Of a stretch of 6,902 bases of DNA, positions 6,074 to 6,902 are shown piece after piece. The first letter of the stretch is position 1, and each line of letters starts with the position of its first letter. The notes under the pieces are model-generated. The model had not been told where the DNA came from. It was given only the letters and a program-made list of their open reading frames with translations, and ran no database searches. The DNA lies in contig JANXXG010000003.1 in the NCBI GenBank assembly GCA_025350745.1, positions 1 through 6,902 of the forward strand, written 5' to 3'. Position numbers and translations under genes: made by a program. Source of the DNA: Chloroflexota bacterium (GTDB lineage Bacteria; Chloroflexota; Limnocylindria; P2-11E).

Positions 6074-6501
6074 TGTTCGGCATCGGGAGCGGCGAGCTCA
6101 TCCTCCTGCTCATCGTCGCGCTCATCGTCCTTGGGCCCGAGCGCATGCCAAAGCTCGCTCGTGACCTCGGGCGGGCGGTCGCCGAGTTCCGCAAGACGAG
6201 CGATGAGCTTCGCGGTGAGTTCCTCAACGCCGACAAGTACCTCGAGGCGCCCGCGACCCCCGCCGCTCCCGTGGCAGCGGTCGCCGCGACCGCCGCGACC
6301 GCTGCGATAGATGGGCGGGAGGTCCCGACCGAAGCGACGGGCGAGCCTCTGGCCCCGACCGAGCCCGACGAGACCGCCTTCGACCGCGAGGCCCGCGAGG
6401 CCCGCGAGCGCCTGCGGGATCCGGCGCGCGAGGAGCAGGCGAGGGCCGAGGGTTGGACGACCCCGACCGACGAAGCCGGCACATCGGAACGGTGGGGCTG
6501 A
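6073..6501 (+). CDS. tatB: Twin-arginine translocase TatA/TatB-family protein, TatB-like
   Basis: The 142-residue protein has the classic family layout. A very short N-terminus leads to one membrane helix (about residues 8-20, LILLLIVALIVL). A GPERMP hinge (21-26) follows, then an amphipathic helix (about 27-52), then a long variable tail. Such proteins sit in the cytoplasmic membrane and, with TatC, export folded proteins bearing twin-arginine signals. Glu8 in the MFGIGSGEL start and LGPER at the hinge, where TatA usually has FG, favour TatB. TatB and TatA are hard to tell apart in many phyla, so a TatA role stays possible. The tail holds an Ala/Pro/Thr-rich linker (59-79) and then a charged Glu/Arg segment (about 99-126) with short DNA-level repeats. 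The ATG overlaps the pyrF stop (TGATG), suggesting coupled translation. No tatC is in the window. Confidence 0.87.
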   Translation: MFGIGSGELILLLIVALIVLGPERMPKLARDLGRAVAEFRKTSDELRGEFLNADKYLEAPATPAAPVAAVAATAATAAIDGREVPTEATGEPLAPTEPDETAFDREAREARERLRDPAREEQARAEGWTTPTDEAGTSERWG

Positions 6502-6507
6502 CCCGCC

Positions 6508-6513
6508 TATACT
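6508..6513 (+). promoter_or_regulatory. Possible -10 element upstream of secD
   Basis: TATACT matches TATAAT at 5 of 6 positions and lies just after the tatB stop. No good -35 hexamer is seen at normal spacing (the best is about 3 of 6). If used, transcription would start near 6520, upstream of the terminator-like hairpin, giving secD a short structured leader. It also overlaps a 5-bp inverted repeat (6506-6510 and 6520-6524). Confidence 0.25.
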
Positions 6514-6527
6514 TTCGTCATAGGAGC

Positions 6528-6551
6528 GCGCCCGCAGGGGAGGCGCTTTTT
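6528..6551 (+). terminator. Terminator-like hairpin before secD
   Basis: GCGCC (6528-6532) pairs with GGCGC (6542-6546) around a 9-base loop. An alternative register pairs AGCGC (6525-6529) with GCGCT (6543-6547). A run of five T (6547-6551) follows directly. The GC-rich stem plus T-run fits an intrinsic terminator for the pyrF-tatB transcript. Because secD starts only 29 bases later, it could also act as an attenuator for read-through into secD. Confidence 0.5.
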
Positions 6552-6563
6552 CTTCGCCTATCC

Positions 6564-6570
6564 GGAGGAG
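6564..6570 (+). promoter_or_regulatory. Ribosome binding site of secD
   Basis: GGAGGAG lies ten bases before the ATG at 6581. This is slightly long spacing, but it is a strong match and supports that ATG as the secD start, directly ahead of the first membrane helix. Confidence 0.7.
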
Positions 6571-6580
6571 CCCGCTTTTC

Positions 6581-6902
6581 ATGAATCGCGCATGGGCCTG
6601 GGTTGTCGTCGTCATCGCCATCCTGGCGGTGTGGATCGATATCCCGAAGCACCAGTTCTCGTTCCCGTTCGAATGTCCGGGCATCTGCTACCGGATCGGC
6701 GGGCAATCCACATTCACGGAGATCAAGACCCACCTGGGACTCGACCTCCAGGGCGGCACGCAGCTCGTCCTCCAGCTCCACCCGGAGAAGATCCCGGGCG
6801 GAACGACGATCTCCATCGACAAGCTGAACGACCAGACCCGCATCGTCATCGACCGCCGCATCAACTCCCTCGGGGTGAGCGAACCGGTGATCGAGGCGCT
6901 CG
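6581..6902 (+). CDS. secD: Protein translocase subunit SecD, 5' part
   Basis: The reading frame from the ATG at 6581 stays open to the right edge, giving the first 107 residues. SecD, with SecF, is the membrane subunit that uses the proton gradient to help pull proteins out of the SecYEG channel. The first membrane helix is at about residues 4-19 (rich in Val, Ile and Trp). The family signature LGLDLQGGTQLVLQL is at 52-66, and the start of the first extracytoplasmic domain reads RRINSLGVSEPVIEAL (about 92-107). Between the helix and the signature lies a segment of about 30 residues containing CPGIC (Cys32 and Cys36), on the outer side of the membrane; I do not recall such a Cys pair as a standard SecD feature. 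A good ribosome site precedes the start. Gene order after a tatB-like gene instead of yajC is also worth noting. Confidence 0.93.
   Translation, partial: MNRAWAWVVVVIAILAVWIDIPKHQFSFPFECPGICYRIGGQSTFTEIKTHLGLDLQGGTQLVLQLHPEKIPGGTTISIDKLNDQTRIVIDRRINSLGVSEPVIEAL

Overview
This is a GC-rich (roughly two-thirds G+C), densely coded bacterial chromosome segment. It holds eight protein genes with almost no spacer. Both end genes run off the window. The mix suggests a free-living, peptidoglycan-containing bacterium with Tat and Sec export and lipoproteins. It has a MurE-type ligase, a type 2 orotidine-5'-phosphate decarboxylase, a TatA/B-like protein, SecD and TolB-like propeller repeats. High-GC Chloroflexota would fit, Actinomycetota less well; this is a guess from gene content and base composition, with no marker gene to settle it. 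No rRNA, tRNA, CRISPR array, insertion sequence or phage gene was seen.

Layout. (1) Positions 2-2462, plus strand: the 3' part of a MurE-like ligase, a P-loop polynucleotide-kinase-like protein and a membrane-anchored beta-propeller protein. The genes overlap end to end (4 bp, then 19 bp), so they look like one transcript. (2) Positions 2493-5211, minus strand: a complete phosphonate-family ABC importer in transcription order phnD (lipoprotein binding protein), phnC (ATPase), phnE (permease). A perfect 14-bp hairpin lies between phnD and phnC, and phnC/phnE overlap by one base. (3) Positions 5258-6902, plus strand: pyrF, a tatB-like gene fused by a TGATG overlap, then the start of secD after a 79-bp gap with a terminator-like hairpin.

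How it works together. The importer would capture a phosphonate, phosphite or related oxyanion outside the membrane and pump it in. No phosphonate-cleaving enzyme is in the window, so the substrate is open. pyrF makes UMP, the tatB-like gene and secD serve protein export, and the first block touches cell-wall synthesis plus two proteins of unknown role. phnD and pyrF diverge from a 46-bp region whose centre is a 13-bp palindrome. Read on either strand, it supplies a near-consensus -10 element, so one symmetric site may fire both operons.

All genes belong to known families and I found no clearly undescribed system. The most interesting items are the symmetric divergent promoter, the phnD-phnC hairpin, the EDPR motif where MurE enzymes carry their amino-acid-specificity motif, a Cys-X3-Cys insert in SecD, and a possible leader attenuator before secD.
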